From positions 1-64,000 of the forward strand of contig NZ_SMKY01000010.1 of NCBI RefSeq assembly GCF_004349235.1: DNA of 64,000 bases, in the 5' to 3' direction. The notes below the pieces were generated by a model. It saw only the letters and a program-made list of their open reading frames with translations. It did not search any database and had not been told where the DNA came from. Within the stretch, counting starts at the first letter, position 1. Each line of letters starts with the position of its first letter. This DNA comes from Actinomadura darangshiensis (GTDB taxonomy: Bacteria > Actinomycetota > Actinomycetes > Streptosporangiales > Streptosporangiaceae). Shown here piece by piece: positions 7,609 to 15,607 of this stretch. The position numbers and the translations under genes were made by a program.

Positions 7609-8246
7609 GCGGCATGCCATCCGAACGCCCCCGTCGCCGCGAGGTCCTGGACGCACTCCGCGCCGCCCGCGCCCCGCTCGGCGTCGCCGAGGTCGCTGAG
7701 CGGCTCGGCGTCCACGCCAACACCGCCCGCTTCCACCTGGACGCCCTGGCCGCCGAGGGCGCGGTCGACCGCACGGTCGAGCAGCCGTCCGGCCCCGGCC
7801 GTCCCCGCACCGTCTACGCCCCGCGCCCCGGCATGGACCGCGGCGGCGCCCGCGGCTACCGCCTGCTCGCCCAGATCCTGCTCAGCCGGCTCGCCTCGGA
7901 CGGCCCCGCCGCCCGCGCGAACGCCACCGACGCGGGACGCGAGTGGGGCCGCTACCTCGTCGACCGGCCGCCGCCCTTCCAGCCGCTGACCGGGGACGAG
8001 GCCGCCGGCCGCCTCACCGCCCTGCTCGACGACCTCGACTTCGCGCCCCAGCCCGACGGCGAGCTCATCCGGCTGCGGCACTGCCCCTTCCTGGAACTGG
8101 CCGAGGAGTACGGGCCGCTCGTCTGCGACGTCCACCTCGGGCTCATGCAGGGTGCGCTGGCCGAACTGGACGCGCCGGTGGAGGCCGACCGGCTGGAGCC
8201 CTTCGCCGAACCCGGCGCCTGCCTCGCCCACCTGCGCCGCGGCTGA
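7605..8246 (+). CDS. SufR-like winged-helix regulator with C-terminal cysteines
   Basis: A 213-residue regulator. The N-terminal winged helix (about residues 8-65) contains VAEVAERLGVHANTARFHLD and a GPGRPR wing. The C-terminal part has Cys160 (HCPFLEL), Cys174 (LVCDVHLG) and Cys206 (GACLAHL), a spacing reminiscent of the Fe-S-ligating region of SufR-type repressors. The true SufR homologue is encoded at 37724-38575; this is a divergent relative. Coupling to a 7Fe ferredoxin and a palindrome upstream of that operon suggest autoregulation in response to redox or Fe-S state (inference). ATG 7614 with GAAGGA eight bases upstream is an alternative start. Confidence 0.78.
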   Translation: MSGMPSERPRRREVLDALRAARAPLGVAEVAERLGVHANTARFHLDALAAEGAVDRTVEQPSGPGRPRTVYAPRPGMDRGGARGYRLLAQILLSRLASDGPAARANATDAGREWGRYLVDRPPPFQPLTGDEAAGRLTALLDDLDFAPQPDGELIRLRHCPFLELAEEYGPLVCDVHLGLMQGALAELDAPVEADRLEPFAEPGACLAHLRRG

Positions 8247-8286
8247 CCCCGGGCGCCCCCCGATCCCGTACGAAAGGCGACGAAAG

Positions 8287-8715
8287 ATGAACGCGACGTC
8301 GGCGGCGACCGCCGGTGCGGTGACCTTCCTCTGGCTCGGGATGGTCCTGGCGATCTCCTTCATGGAGGCCCCGCTGAAGTTCAGGGCCCCCGGCGTGACC
8401 ATCCCGATCGGGCTCGGCATCGGCCGGATCGTCTTCCGCGCCCTCAATGCGGCCGAGACCGGCCTCGCGGTCGTGGTCGTCGTCGCGGTGGCGGCGGGCG
8501 GCCCGTCCGCGCCCGTCGCGGTGCTCACCGCCGTCACGGCGCTGCTGCTGGCCGCGCAGCTCGCGGTGGTCCGCCCCCGGCTGAACCGGCGGTCGGACCG
8601 GGTGCTCGCGGGCGAGGACCTGCCCCGCTCCCGCGGCCACCTGTACTACGTGGGGCTGGAGGCCGCGAAAGTGGCGCTGCTCCTCGCGCTCGGCGTCACC
8701 GTCCTCGCCGCGTAG
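8287..8715 (+). CDS. Uncharacterised four-helix membrane protein
   Basis: A 142-residue hydrophobic protein with about four transmembrane segments: near residues 9-27, 45-70, 75-97 and 120-141. A conserved-looking motif, SFMEAPLKFRAPGV, follows the first helix, and RPRLNRRSDRVLAG forms a basic cytoplasmic loop. No enzymatic motif is visible. The start is ATG 8287 with AAAGG upstream. It follows the SufR-like regulator by 40 bp on the same strand and may be part of that operon. I do not recognise a function. Confidence 0.7.
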   Translation: MNATSAATAGAVTFLWLGMVLAISFMEAPLKFRAPGVTIPIGLGIGRIVFRALNAAETGLAVVVVVAVAAGGPSAPVAVLTAVTALLLAAQLAVVRPRLNRRSDRVLAGEDLPRSRGHLYYVGLEAAKVALLLALGVTVLAA

Positions 8716-8744
8716 GGACCTCGCCGTGCAGGGGTGCGGTGGGG

Positions 8745-9077
8745 TCAGCCGAGTTTGGCGACGGTGAGGAGGACGGCGGCGTCCTCCACTGCCTCCAGGC
8801 TGTGCCGCGCGTCCGGGACGATGAGCAGGTCGCCGGACATCCCGGCCCAGGAGTTCTCGCCGGCCAGCAGCCGCACCCGCCCGTGCAGGACCAGGACCGT
8901 CGCCTCGCCGGGGTTCTCGTGCTCGGCCAGCGTCGTGCCCGCCGTCAGCGCGATGAGCGTCTGGCGCAGGACGTGCTCGTGCCCGCCGTACACGGTCTCG
9001 GCGCTGCGCCCGGTCGAGGCCGCGGCGGCGCGCTTGAGGTGGTCCCGTACCTGTGCGTCCAGCGAGAGCTTCTGCAT
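8745..9077 (-). CDS. Small cupin-domain protein
   Basis: A 110-residue single-domain cupin. The barrel motif is partly recognisable in LAEHENPGEATVLVLHGRVRL (motif 1 region, with H and E but fewer metal ligands than usual) and GDLLIVPDARHSLEAVEDA (motif 2, with one His). Such stand-alone cupins are sugar- or metal-binding or of unknown function. CACACT lies exactly seven bases before the ATG, so the transcript may be leaderless. It lies 60 bp downstream of the L,D-transpeptidase gene on the same strand. Confidence 0.75.
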   Translation of the reverse strand: MQKLSLDAQVRDHLKRAAAASTGRSAETVYGGHEHVLRQTLIALTAGTTLAEHENPGEATVLVLHGRVRLLAGENSWAGMSGDLLIVPDARHSLEAVEDAAVLLTVAKLG

Positions 9078-9084
9078 GGGACCA

Positions 9085-9090
9085 AGTGTG
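9085..9090 (-). promoter_or_regulatory. Possible -10 of a leaderless cupin transcript
   Basis: Minus-strand CACACT followed by seven bases and ATG 9077. It deviates from TANNNT in the first base only. Confidence 0.35.
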
Positions 9091-9137
9091 CCAGTGACGC
9101 CGTCAGCGCCGTGTGAGCCGGGTCACGCGAGCCGGGA

Positions 9138-10346
9138 TCACGTCAGGGGCGTGCCCGTGACCGGCTTGCCCGTCGCGCTGCCCGCCAGCCAGCCGTCCCA
9201 GGACTTCGCCCACGGCGTCGGCCCGTTCCCGAACTGCAGCTGCCGCGTCGTGCCGGTCACCTTCACGATGTCGCCCCGGTTCGTGAAGTTGTAGAACCAT
9301 TTGGCGTCCGAGGGGGCGGCGTTCACGCAGCCGTGGCTGACGTTGTCGTTGCCCTGCGCGTCGGTCGACCACGGCGCCGAATGGACGAACGTCCCGCTGT
9401 AGGTGAGGCGGACGTTCCACTTGGTCGGGATCCGGTACTCGCCCGGGTCGCCGGTCGTGGCGGAGTCCATGACGATGTGCGCCGCCTTCTCCTGGGCGAT
9501 CATCGTCCCGCTGTAGCTGTCGTGGCCCGGCTTGCCGAGGCTGACCTTCATCGTCTTCACCGTCTTGCCGCCGTCGGTCACCGTCGCGCGGTGCTTCTTG
9601 GCGTCGATGGTGGTGATGTGCCGCGGGCCGACGGTGAAGTCGAGGGTGCGGTCCTTCATCCCGTACATGCCCTCGCCCGCCTTCAGCCCGGCCAGGTGCG
9701 CGATGACCTTCACCTTCTGGCCGGACGGCCAGTAGTCGCGGGGACGGAAGTCGACCTCCTTGTCGCTGATCCAGTACCAGGCGCCCTGGACCGGCTTGGA
9801 CATCTTGACCTCAAGGGCCTTCTCCACCGCCACCTTGCCGGCCTTGGTGCTCACCGGCTTGGACAGCAGCAGCTGCACGGGCATGCCGACGCCGACGGTC
9901 TCGCCGTCCAGCGGCGACATTCCGGTCTCCAGCTTCTTGGCCGGCGTCAGCGTCGTGAACGTGGACGTCGTGGTGGCGGGCTTGCCGCCGTCCCCGGTGC
10001 CCTTCGCCGTGACCGTGTACGTCGTGGAGGGACGCAGCGTCCATGCCGACGTCCACGACTTGCCGTCAGCGGCGAGCTTGCCCTCGGCCTCGGTGTTCTT
10101 CTTGCCGTAGGTGAGGGTCACGCTGGTGAGCTTGCCGTTGTCCGCCGTGACGGTGACGGGCTTGTCGGGGGCGGCCTGCTTGGTGCCGGTCGCGGGCGTG
10201 ATGGCCAGCTTCACGGCGTCCTCGGCCTTGCCGCCCCCGTCCCCGTCCTTGCCGCCGCCGTCTCCACCCGACGAGCAGCCCGCGGCGGCGATCGCCACCG
10301 CCGCCATGATCGCCGCACTCGCCGTCCCGGCCCGACCCTTGAGCAC
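9138..10346 (-). CDS. L,D-transpeptidase lipoprotein (Ldt, Ig plus YkuD domains)
   Basis: A 402-residue cell-wall enzyme. The signal sequence ends in the lipobox AAAGC with Cys24 as lipid anchor, followed by a Gly/Asp/Lys-rich linker. Two Ig-like modules lie at about residues 45-130 and 135-240, then a YkuD catalytic domain with SHGCVN, where Cys340 is the nucleophile and His338 belongs to the signature. Family members form 3-3 peptidoglycan cross-links outside the membrane and resist most beta-lactams. The start is GTG 10346 with GGGAG eight bases upstream. It is transcribed in the same direction as the PPP operon but separated from pgl by 161 bp, so probably independent. Confidence 0.92.
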   Translation of the reverse strand: MLKGRAGTASAAIMAAVAIAAAGCSSGGDGGGKDGDGGGKAEDAVKLAITPATGTKQAAPDKPVTVTADNGKLTSVTLTYGKKNTEAEGKLAADGKSWTSAWTLRPSTTYTVTAKGTGDGGKPATTTSTFTTLTPAKKLETGMSPLDGETVGVGMPVQLLLSKPVSTKAGKVAVEKALEVKMSKPVQGAWYWISDKEVDFRPRDYWPSGQKVKVIAHLAGLKAGEGMYGMKDRTLDFTVGPRHITTIDAKKHRATVTDGGKTVKTMKVSLGKPGHDSYSGTMIAQEKAAHIVMDSATTGDPGEYRIPTKWNVRLTYSGTFVHSAPWSTDAQGNDNVSHGCVNAAPSDAKWFYNFTNRGDIVKVTGTTRQLQFGNGPTPWAKSWDGWLAGSATGKPVTGTPLT

Positions 10347-10507
10347 CAGAGCACTCCCTCACGCTCGACACGGGGTTGTCCCTCGGTCAGGGTATGCACG
10401 GTTTCGCGTGAGGCATGCGGAAGACCGGATACTGGTCAGTCTTCTCTCAGCCGTGCGGCCGTTCCGTCAGGGGCCGGCCAAGCGGACGTGATGCGCTCCA
10501 TACCCGG

Positions 10508-11251
10508 TCAGAGCCCGGACGCGGCCGCCCGGTCCAGCAGGAACAGGGTCCGGTGCCGGCCGCGGGCGCCGGAGACGGGGGCCTGGACGCGATCCGCGTC
10601 GGGCGCGAGGCCCAGCTGGACGGCCTTCGCCTTCGACTCGCCGGCCGCCAGCACCCACACCTCGCCGGCGGCGCGCAGCGACGGGAACGTCAGCGAGAGC
10701 CGGGTCGGCGGGGGCTTCGGTGCGCCGTGCACCGCCACCACCGGACGCTCGTCATGCAGCGCCGGCATCCCCGGGAACAGTGACGCGACGTGCGCGTCCG
10801 GGCCGACGCCCAGCATGAGCACGTCGAACGACGGCACCGGGCCCTCGCCCGCGGCGGCCCGGAGCTCGGCCGCGTAGCGTTCGGCGGCGGCCTCCGGGTC
10901 GTCGCCGTCCGGGCCGTCGAGCGCCGGCATCGCGTGCACCCGCGCAGGGTCGGCGGGGAGGTGGTCGAGCAGTGCCGCGCGCGCCCCCGTCTCGTTGCGC
11001 TCCGGGTCGCCGGCCGGCAGGAACCGCTCGTCGCCCCACCACACGTCCAGGCGGCTCCAGTCGATCGCGTCGCGGGCGCCGGTGGCGGCCAGCGCGGCGA
11101 GCACCGCCGTGCCGACGCCGCCGCCGGTCAGCACGACCGACGCCGAGCCGCGCGCCGCCTGCGCGTCCGCGATCCGCGTCACGAGCCGGGCCGCGGCCGC
11201 GTCGGCGAGCAGGCCCTGGTCGCGGTGGACCAGGACCTGCGGGGACGTCAC
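10508..11251 (-). CDS. pgl: 6-phosphogluconolactonase
   Basis: A 247-residue enzyme of the NagB/Pgl fold. It hydrolyses 6-phosphoglucono-1,5-lactone made by G6PDH in the oxidative pentose-phosphate pathway. Motifs visible are VLTGGGVGTAVL (substrate loop), WWGDERFLPAGDPERN and MLGVGPDAHVASLFPG, the family signature; the last usually reads G.DGH, so the Pro-Asp-Ala-His variant is slightly atypical. The start is GTG 11251, overlapping the opcA stop by four bases. It is the last gene of the tkt-tal-pgi-like-zwf-opcA-pgl operon. Confidence 0.9.
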   Translation of the reverse strand: MTSPQVLVHRDQGLLADAAAARLVTRIADAQAARGSASVVLTGGGVGTAVLAALAATGARDAIDWSRLDVWWGDERFLPAGDPERNETGARAALLDHLPADPARVHAMPALDGPDGDDPEAAAERYAAELRAAAGEGPVPSFDVLMLGVGPDAHVASLFPGMPALHDERPVVAVHGAPKPPPTRLSLTFPSLRAAGEVWVLAAGESKAKAVQLGLAPDADRVQAPVSGARGRHRTLFLLDRAAASGL

Positions 11252-12342
11252 GCGTCCTCCGACTTGCCGCGCGGCTTCCTCGCCCGGGACGTTTTCGCCG
11301 GCGCATCCGGCTTGGCCGACTCTGTCTTGGCCGACTCTGTCTTGGCCGCCTCCTTCTTGGCGGGCCCGGTCTTCGCCGCGCCGGCGGTCGCCGACACCGG
11401 TTCGCTCGCCACGCCCGGCTTCTCCGTCCCGTGCGCGAGGTCCTTGGCGAACCGGGCGGCGGCGTCGCGGTAGACCTCGTCGGGGTCGAGGCGCCGCAGC
11501 TCCTCGGCCAGCAGCTCGGCCATCGGGCGGCGCATCAGCGACACCTGCCGGTCGGGCTGGGCGGGACGGCACAGCGTCGCGACCCGCCCGTCCGGGCGGT
11601 GGATCACGATGTCGCCGCCGGTCGTGCCCAGCCGGACGCCGGTGATGCCGGGGCCCTCGGAGACCGTCCGGTCCATCGGGATGCCGAGCCGGATCGACAG
11701 CCACGCCGCCAGCAGCTCCGCGCTCGGCGAGTCCGGCTCGGCCATCACCTCGCCGGCCGTGATCTCGTCGTGGTCCTGGTCGAGCGCCGCGGCCAGCAGC
11801 GACCGCCACGAGGTGAGCCGCGTCCAGGTGAAGTCGGTGTCGCCCGGACGGTAGCCCTCGGCGAGCTGCGCGAGGGTGCCGAGCCGGTCGCGGGCCGCGT
11901 AGGAGTCGGTGACCCGGCGCTGCGCCAGCCGCCCGAGCGGGTCCTTGGCGGGCACCTTCGGCACCTTGCCGCCCGGCCACCACGTCACCACCGGCGTGTC
12001 GGGCATCAGCAGCGGGACGACGACGGAGTCGGCGTGCTCGGCGAGCGGCCCGTACATGCGCAGCAGCACCGTCTCGCCGGGGCCGGTCTCGCCCATCCGG
12101 ATCTCGGCGTCCAGCCGGGACGAGTTGCCGCGCGGGTCGCGGGAGATGACCGTCAGCACCCGGCAGGGGTGCTCGCGCGCCGCCTCCGTCGCGGCCCGGA
12201 CCGCGTCGTACTGCGCCGACTCGTCCGTCACGATGATCAGGGTGAGCACCATGCCGACGGCCGGTCCGCCCATCAGGTGCCGCGACTGCGTCAGCGCGTC
12301 CTGGATCTTCCGGGTCGTGGTGCCCGTGAGATCGATGTTCAT
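11248..12342 (-). CDS. opcA: OpcA, glucose-6-phosphate dehydrogenase assembly factor
   Basis: A 364-residue protein. The first 300 residues match the OpcA family (HLMGGPAVGMVLTLIIVTD, PCRVLTVISRDPRG, PDTPVVTWWPGG), known in actinobacteria and cyanobacteria as an activator or assembly partner of G6PDH. The last 60 residues are a Lys/Ala/Pro/Ser-rich tail with TESAK repeats, low in complexity and probably disordered. The ATG at 12342 directly abuts the zwf stop (TAAATG), supporting translational coupling and a 1:1 complex with Zwf. The basic tail is longer than I would expect for the family. Confidence 0.92.
   Translation of the reverse strand: MNIDLTGTTTRKIQDALTQSRHLMGGPAVGMVLTLIIVTDESAQYDAVRAATEAAREHPCRVLTVISRDPRGNSSRLDAEIRMGETGPGETVLLRMYGPLAEHADSVVVPLLMPDTPVVTWWPGGKVPKVPAKDPLGRLAQRRVTDSYAARDRLGTLAQLAEGYRPGDTDFTWTRLTSWRSLLAAALDQDHDEITAGEVMAEPDSPSAELLAAWLSIRLGIPMDRTVSEGPGITGVRLGTTGGDIVIHRPDGRVATLCRPAQPDRQVSLMRRPMAELLAEELRRLDPDEVYRDAAARFAKDLAHGTEKPGVASEPVSATAGAAKTGPAKKEAAKTESAKTESAKPDAPAKTSRARKPRGKSEDA
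11311..11349. repeat. 15-bp coding tandem repeat in the opcA 3' end
   Basis: CTTGGCCGACTCTGT occurs at 11311-11325 and 11326-11340, with a partial third copy from 11341. It is in frame and produces the AKTES repeats of the OpcA tail, so copy-number change would not break the frame. Confidence 0.75.
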
Positions 12343-13869
12343 TTAGAGCCGCCTCCAAGTGCGCCCGTCGCGCGCCATGAGCTCGTCGGCGCTGTCGGGC
12401 CCGTAGCCGCCGGACTTGTACTGGTCGAGGCCGCCGCGGCTCGCCCAGTACTCCTCGATCGGGTCGAGGATCTTCCAGGACAGCTCGACCTCCTCCTGCC
12501 GCGGGAACAGCGGCGGGTCGCCGATCAGCACGTCCAGCAGCAGCCGCTCGTACGCCTCCGGCGACGCCTCGGTGAACGACTCGCCGTAGGCGAAGTCCAT
12601 GTTGACGTCGCGGATCTCCATCGAGGTGCCCGGCACCTTCGAGCCGAACCGGACCGTGATGCCCTCGTCCGGCTGCACCCGCATCACCAGGGCGTTCTGC
12701 CCGAGCTCCTCGGTGTCGGTCTGCGAGAACGGCAGGTGCGGCGCCTGCTGGAACACCATCGCCACCTCCGTCACCCGGCGGCTGAGCCGCTTGCCGGTGC
12801 GCAGGTAGAACGGGACGCCCGCCCACCGGCGGTTGTCGATCTCCAGCTTGATCGCGGCGTAGGTCTCGGTGCGCGAGTCGGCGGGGATGCCGTCCTCGTC
12901 CAGGTACCCCTTGACGTCCACGCCGCCCTGCCACCCGGCCGCGTACTGCCCGCGCGCCGTCGACTCGGCCAGGTCGCCGGACACCCGCACCGAGGACAGG
13001 ATCTTGGCCTTCTCCGCGCGGACGGCCTCCGCGCTGAACGACGTGGGCTCCTCCATCGACGTCAGCGCGAGCAGCTGCAGCAGGTGGTTCTGGATGACGT
13101 CGCGGGCGGCGCCTATGCCGTCGTAGTACCCGGCCCGGCCGCCGATCCCGATGTCCTCGGCCATCGTGATCTGCACGTGGTCGACGAACGAGCGGTTCCA
13201 GATCGGCTCGAACATCGTGTTGGCGAACCGCAGCGCCAGGATGTTCTGCACTGTCTCCTTGCCGAGGTAGTGGTCGATCCGGAAGATCGACTCCTCGGGG
13301 AAGACGCGGTGCACGGTGTCGTTCAGCTCCAGCGCCGTCCGCAGGTCGCGGCCGAACGGCTTCTCGATGACGACCCGGCGCCAGGAGCCCTCCTCGCGGT
13401 CGGCGAGGCCGCTGCGCCGCAGCTGCTCCACCACCTGCGGGAAGAACTTCGGCGGTATCGACAGGTAGAACGCGTAGTTGCCGCCGGTGCCGCGGGTGTC
13501 GTCCAGCTCCTTGACGGCCATCGACAGCGTGTCGAACGCGCCCGCGTCGTCGAACGTGCCGGGGACGAAGTGCATCCCCTCCGACAGGTGCGTCCACACG
13601 TCCTCGCGGAACGGGGTGCGGGCGTGCGCCTTGACCGACTCGTAGGCGATCTGGCGGAAGTCCTCGTGCTCCCAGTCGCGGCGCGCGAAGCCCACCAGGG
13701 AGAAGCCCGGCGGCAGCAGCCCCCGGTTCGCCAGGTCGTAGATCGCCGGGAGCAGCTTCTTGCGCGACAGGTCCCCGGTGACCCCGAACAGCACGAGCAC
13801 GCACGGCCCGGCCACCCGCGGCAGGCGCTTGTCCCGCGGGTCGCGGAGCGGATTGGCGTTGTCGGTCAC
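12343..13869 (-). CDS. zwf: Glucose-6-phosphate 1-dehydrogenase
   Basis: A 508-residue G6PDH, the normal length. FGVTGDLSRKKLLPAIYDL is the NADP-binding fingerprint, EKPFGRDL and RIDHYLGKE surround the catalytic His and substrate Lys, and FYLRTGKRL is in the C-terminal domain. It commits glucose-6-phosphate to the oxidative PPP and makes NADPH in the cytosol. I chose GTG 13869, preceded by GAGGGG, because it overlaps the stop of a 45-codon ORF by four bases; a longer in-frame extension would be Arg/Ser-rich junk. It is followed directly by opcA with no gap. Confidence 0.96.
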   Translation of the reverse strand: MTDNANPLRDPRDKRLPRVAGPCVLVLFGVTGDLSRKKLLPAIYDLANRGLLPPGFSLVGFARRDWEHEDFRQIAYESVKAHARTPFREDVWTHLSEGMHFVPGTFDDAGAFDTLSMAVKELDDTRGTGGNYAFYLSIPPKFFPQVVEQLRRSGLADREEGSWRRVVIEKPFGRDLRTALELNDTVHRVFPEESIFRIDHYLGKETVQNILALRFANTMFEPIWNRSFVDHVQITMAEDIGIGGRAGYYDGIGAARDVIQNHLLQLLALTSMEEPTSFSAEAVRAEKAKILSSVRVSGDLAESTARGQYAAGWQGGVDVKGYLDEDGIPADSRTETYAAIKLEIDNRRWAGVPFYLRTGKRLSRRVTEVAMVFQQAPHLPFSQTDTEELGQNALVMRVQPDEGITVRFGSKVPGTSMEIRDVNMDFAYGESFTEASPEAYERLLLDVLIGDPPLFPRQEEVELSWKILDPIEEYWASRGGLDQYKSGGYGPDSADELMARDGRTWRRL

Positions 13870-14003
13870 GTGGCCCCCTCTGATCGCGCTGCCTCTTCTT
13901 CGACTGCGGCTTCTTCGACTACAGCGCCTTCTTCGACTACTGCTGCAAGCATCCTGCCCCAACTCGTATCGCGGGCCCCGAACTCGTGAACTTCCCCGCT
14001 CAT
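13866..14003 (-). CDS. Hidden 45-residue acidic ORF between the pgi-like gene and zwf
   Basis: This small frame starts at ATG 14003, which overlaps the TGA of the pgi-like gene (ATGA). It ends at TGA 13866-13868, which overlaps the GTG of zwf (GTGA). The product begins MSGEVHEFGARDTSWGR and continues with an acidic repeat (AVVEEG, AVVEEA, AVEEEA). An 11-bp DNA repeat (CTTCTTCGACT at 13895, 13910 and 13928; spacings 15 and 18, both multiples of three) underlies it. It uses many codons rare in this genome (GAA, GTA, GCA, TCA, CGA, CTT). Function unknown; it could be a real small protein, a Zwf/OpcA partner, or a translation-coupling device. Confidence 0.55.
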   Translation of the reverse strand: MSGEVHEFGARDTSWGRMLAAVVEEGAVVEEAAVEEEAARSEGAT

Positions 14004-15607
14004 GGGTCTCCTCTGGCACAGTCGAGCAGCCGGGTGAGCCCCGCCCAGCGGTTCTGCAGATGCAGCCGCACCACCGGGCGGCCCGCCGCGCGGGCGTCGC
14101 GGGCGTCCCCGAGCGCCCGCGCCAGCTGCAGCATGCCGAGCCGGTGGTGCCGGCCAGGGACCGGCACGTCGCGGACGACGTTCCCGGTCACCAGGAGGTA
14201 TACGCCTCCGTCCGGCTGATCATTCCCGAGCGCGGGCGGCCGCGCGCCCCAGCCGACCCGCACCGGCCGGCCGCAGCGGGCGGCGAGCAGCGCGGCCAGC
14301 CGCCGCACCTGCGTGCCCTGGCCGCGGGTCTCGTCCGGATCCAGGTAGGCGGCGACCACGAGGTGCTCGGCCGGCCCGATGCCGGCGGCCAGCGCGTCCA
14401 GAAGCTCGGTGAGGCCGGACGCGCCGGTCAGCCCGGGGAGCGTGGTGTGCGCCTCGACGGCCCGGCCGTGGTCGCCGTCGGCGAACAGCGGCTCGCCGGT
14501 CCCGTCGTCCAGCGTCATCGGGACGGCGCGGTCGGCGGGCGCCAGCGGGTCGGTCTCCAGCAGGTAGGACGCGACGGCGGCGGCGTACTCCCACACGACC
14601 AGCTGCGCGGCGAGCGGCCCGGAGACAGTGGCGTCGTCCTGATGTGGACGCCCGTCGAAGGTCACGAGGAACAGGTCGTCGGCGGGCTGGAGCGGCATGC
14701 CCCCTTCCTGGACGACGGGGGTGAGCCGGCCGCGGGCCGTCTCGTCCAGCAGCGCCGCAGCCCAGCGGGCGATGCCGGGCAGCGCCGCAGGGTAGCCGCC
14801 GAGCACCGCCGTCGGCCGCCCGGCGCGGACCGCGCCGCCGAGGATCGCGCCGAGGACGAGCCCCGGGTTGTTCTCCGGCCGGGTCAGCGACGGCAGCACG
14901 GCCGTCGCCTCCTCCAGCAGCGCGGCGATGTCGGCGCCGGCGAGCGCGGCGGGCACCAGCGCGTAGGGGGACAGGGCGCCGAACGCCGTCGCGGCGGGCG
15001 CCTCCACCAGCGGATGCCCGGCCTCCAGCGCGTGCTTGGCCGCCGCCCCGCGCGGCTCGGCGACGGTGACGAACCGCCGTGCGATGCCGGCGGGGGAGAG
15101 GCCCGCTTCCTGCAGCGCCTCCGCGAACACCTGCCGGAGCGTCTCGGTGCCCGGGTCGTCGCCGGTCACCACGACCATCGTCCGGTTCAGCCGCTCCGGG
15201 TCCTCGCGGATGCGCAGCGGCGGACCGGGCTCCGGACCGTCCAGCACGGTCAGGGACGTGCCGGGTTCGGCGAGGCCGTGCACCCGGGCGATCAGCTCGG
15301 CGGCCCGGGCCGGGGCGCCGCCGCCGAGCAGCACCACGTCGGTCAGCCCGTCCGCGCGGGCCTGGTCGCGCAGCTCTTCGGCACGGTCCAACGCCGCGCG
15401 CCCGGAGCCGGGCTGCCCCGGCCAGCACAGCGGGCGGCCGTCCACCCCGGCGGTCGCGGTGGACGGCCACAGCGACGCGTCCTCCGACGCCAGCCGGACC
15501 GGCACCTGGTCGATCCACAGCCGGCCCAGCACGCGTTCGGCGGCCTCCTTGAGGGGCCCGCGGGCGGTGATGGCCGTCTCCCCCGAGACGACGGCGGTGA
15601 AGCTCAC
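14000..15607 (-). CDS. Divergent Pgi-like protein 1 (most eroded of three paralogues)
   Basis: A 535-residue member of the atypical actinobacterial phosphoglucose-isomerase-like family, the PGI half of transaldolase/PGI fusions. The two SIS-type sugar-binding folds are recognisable by order and length. However, the phosphate-site motifs are lost: LLGGGAPA (93-100) replaces a GGSS-type loop, and TGDDPGTE (148-155) replaces the SKSG(T)-type loop. The C-terminal GQ.HKGGP motif is also missing (ALGNDQPDGGVYLLVTG). Catalysis is therefore doubtful; a structural or regulatory role in the operon is inference. The GTG at 15607 overlaps the stop of paralogue 2, and its own stop overlaps the 45-codon ORF. 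Confidence 0.8.
   Translation of the reverse strand: MSFTAVVSGETAITARGPLKEAAERVLGRLWIDQVPVRLASEDASLWPSTATAGVDGRPLCWPGQPGSGRAALDRAEELRDQARADGLTDVVLLGGGAPARAAELIARVHGLAEPGTSLTVLDGPEPGPPLRIREDPERLNRTMVVVTGDDPGTETLRQVFAEALQEAGLSPAGIARRFVTVAEPRGAAAKHALEAGHPLVEAPAATAFGALSPYALVPAALAGADIAALLEEATAVLPSLTRPENNPGLVLGAILGGAVRAGRPTAVLGGYPAALPGIARWAAALLDETARGRLTPVVQEGGMPLQPADDLFLVTFDGRPHQDDATVSGPLAAQLVVWEYAAAVASYLLETDPLAPADRAVPMTLDDGTGEPLFADGDHGRAVEAHTTLPGLTGASGLTELLDALAAGIGPAEHLVVAAYLDPDETRGQGTQVRRLAALLAARCGRPVRVGWGARPPALGNDQPDGGVYLLVTGNVVRDVPVPGRHHRLGMLQLARALGDARDARAAGRPVVRLHLQNRWAGLTRLLDCARGDP

Noticed and set aside
13895-13938. Three regularly spaced 11-bp repeats first seen as a possible CRISPR or regulator array
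   Set aside because: Spacing is 15 and 18 bp, in phase with codons, and the repeats encode the VVEE units of the 45-residue ORF. No CRISPR-like spacer lengths or cas genes exist here.
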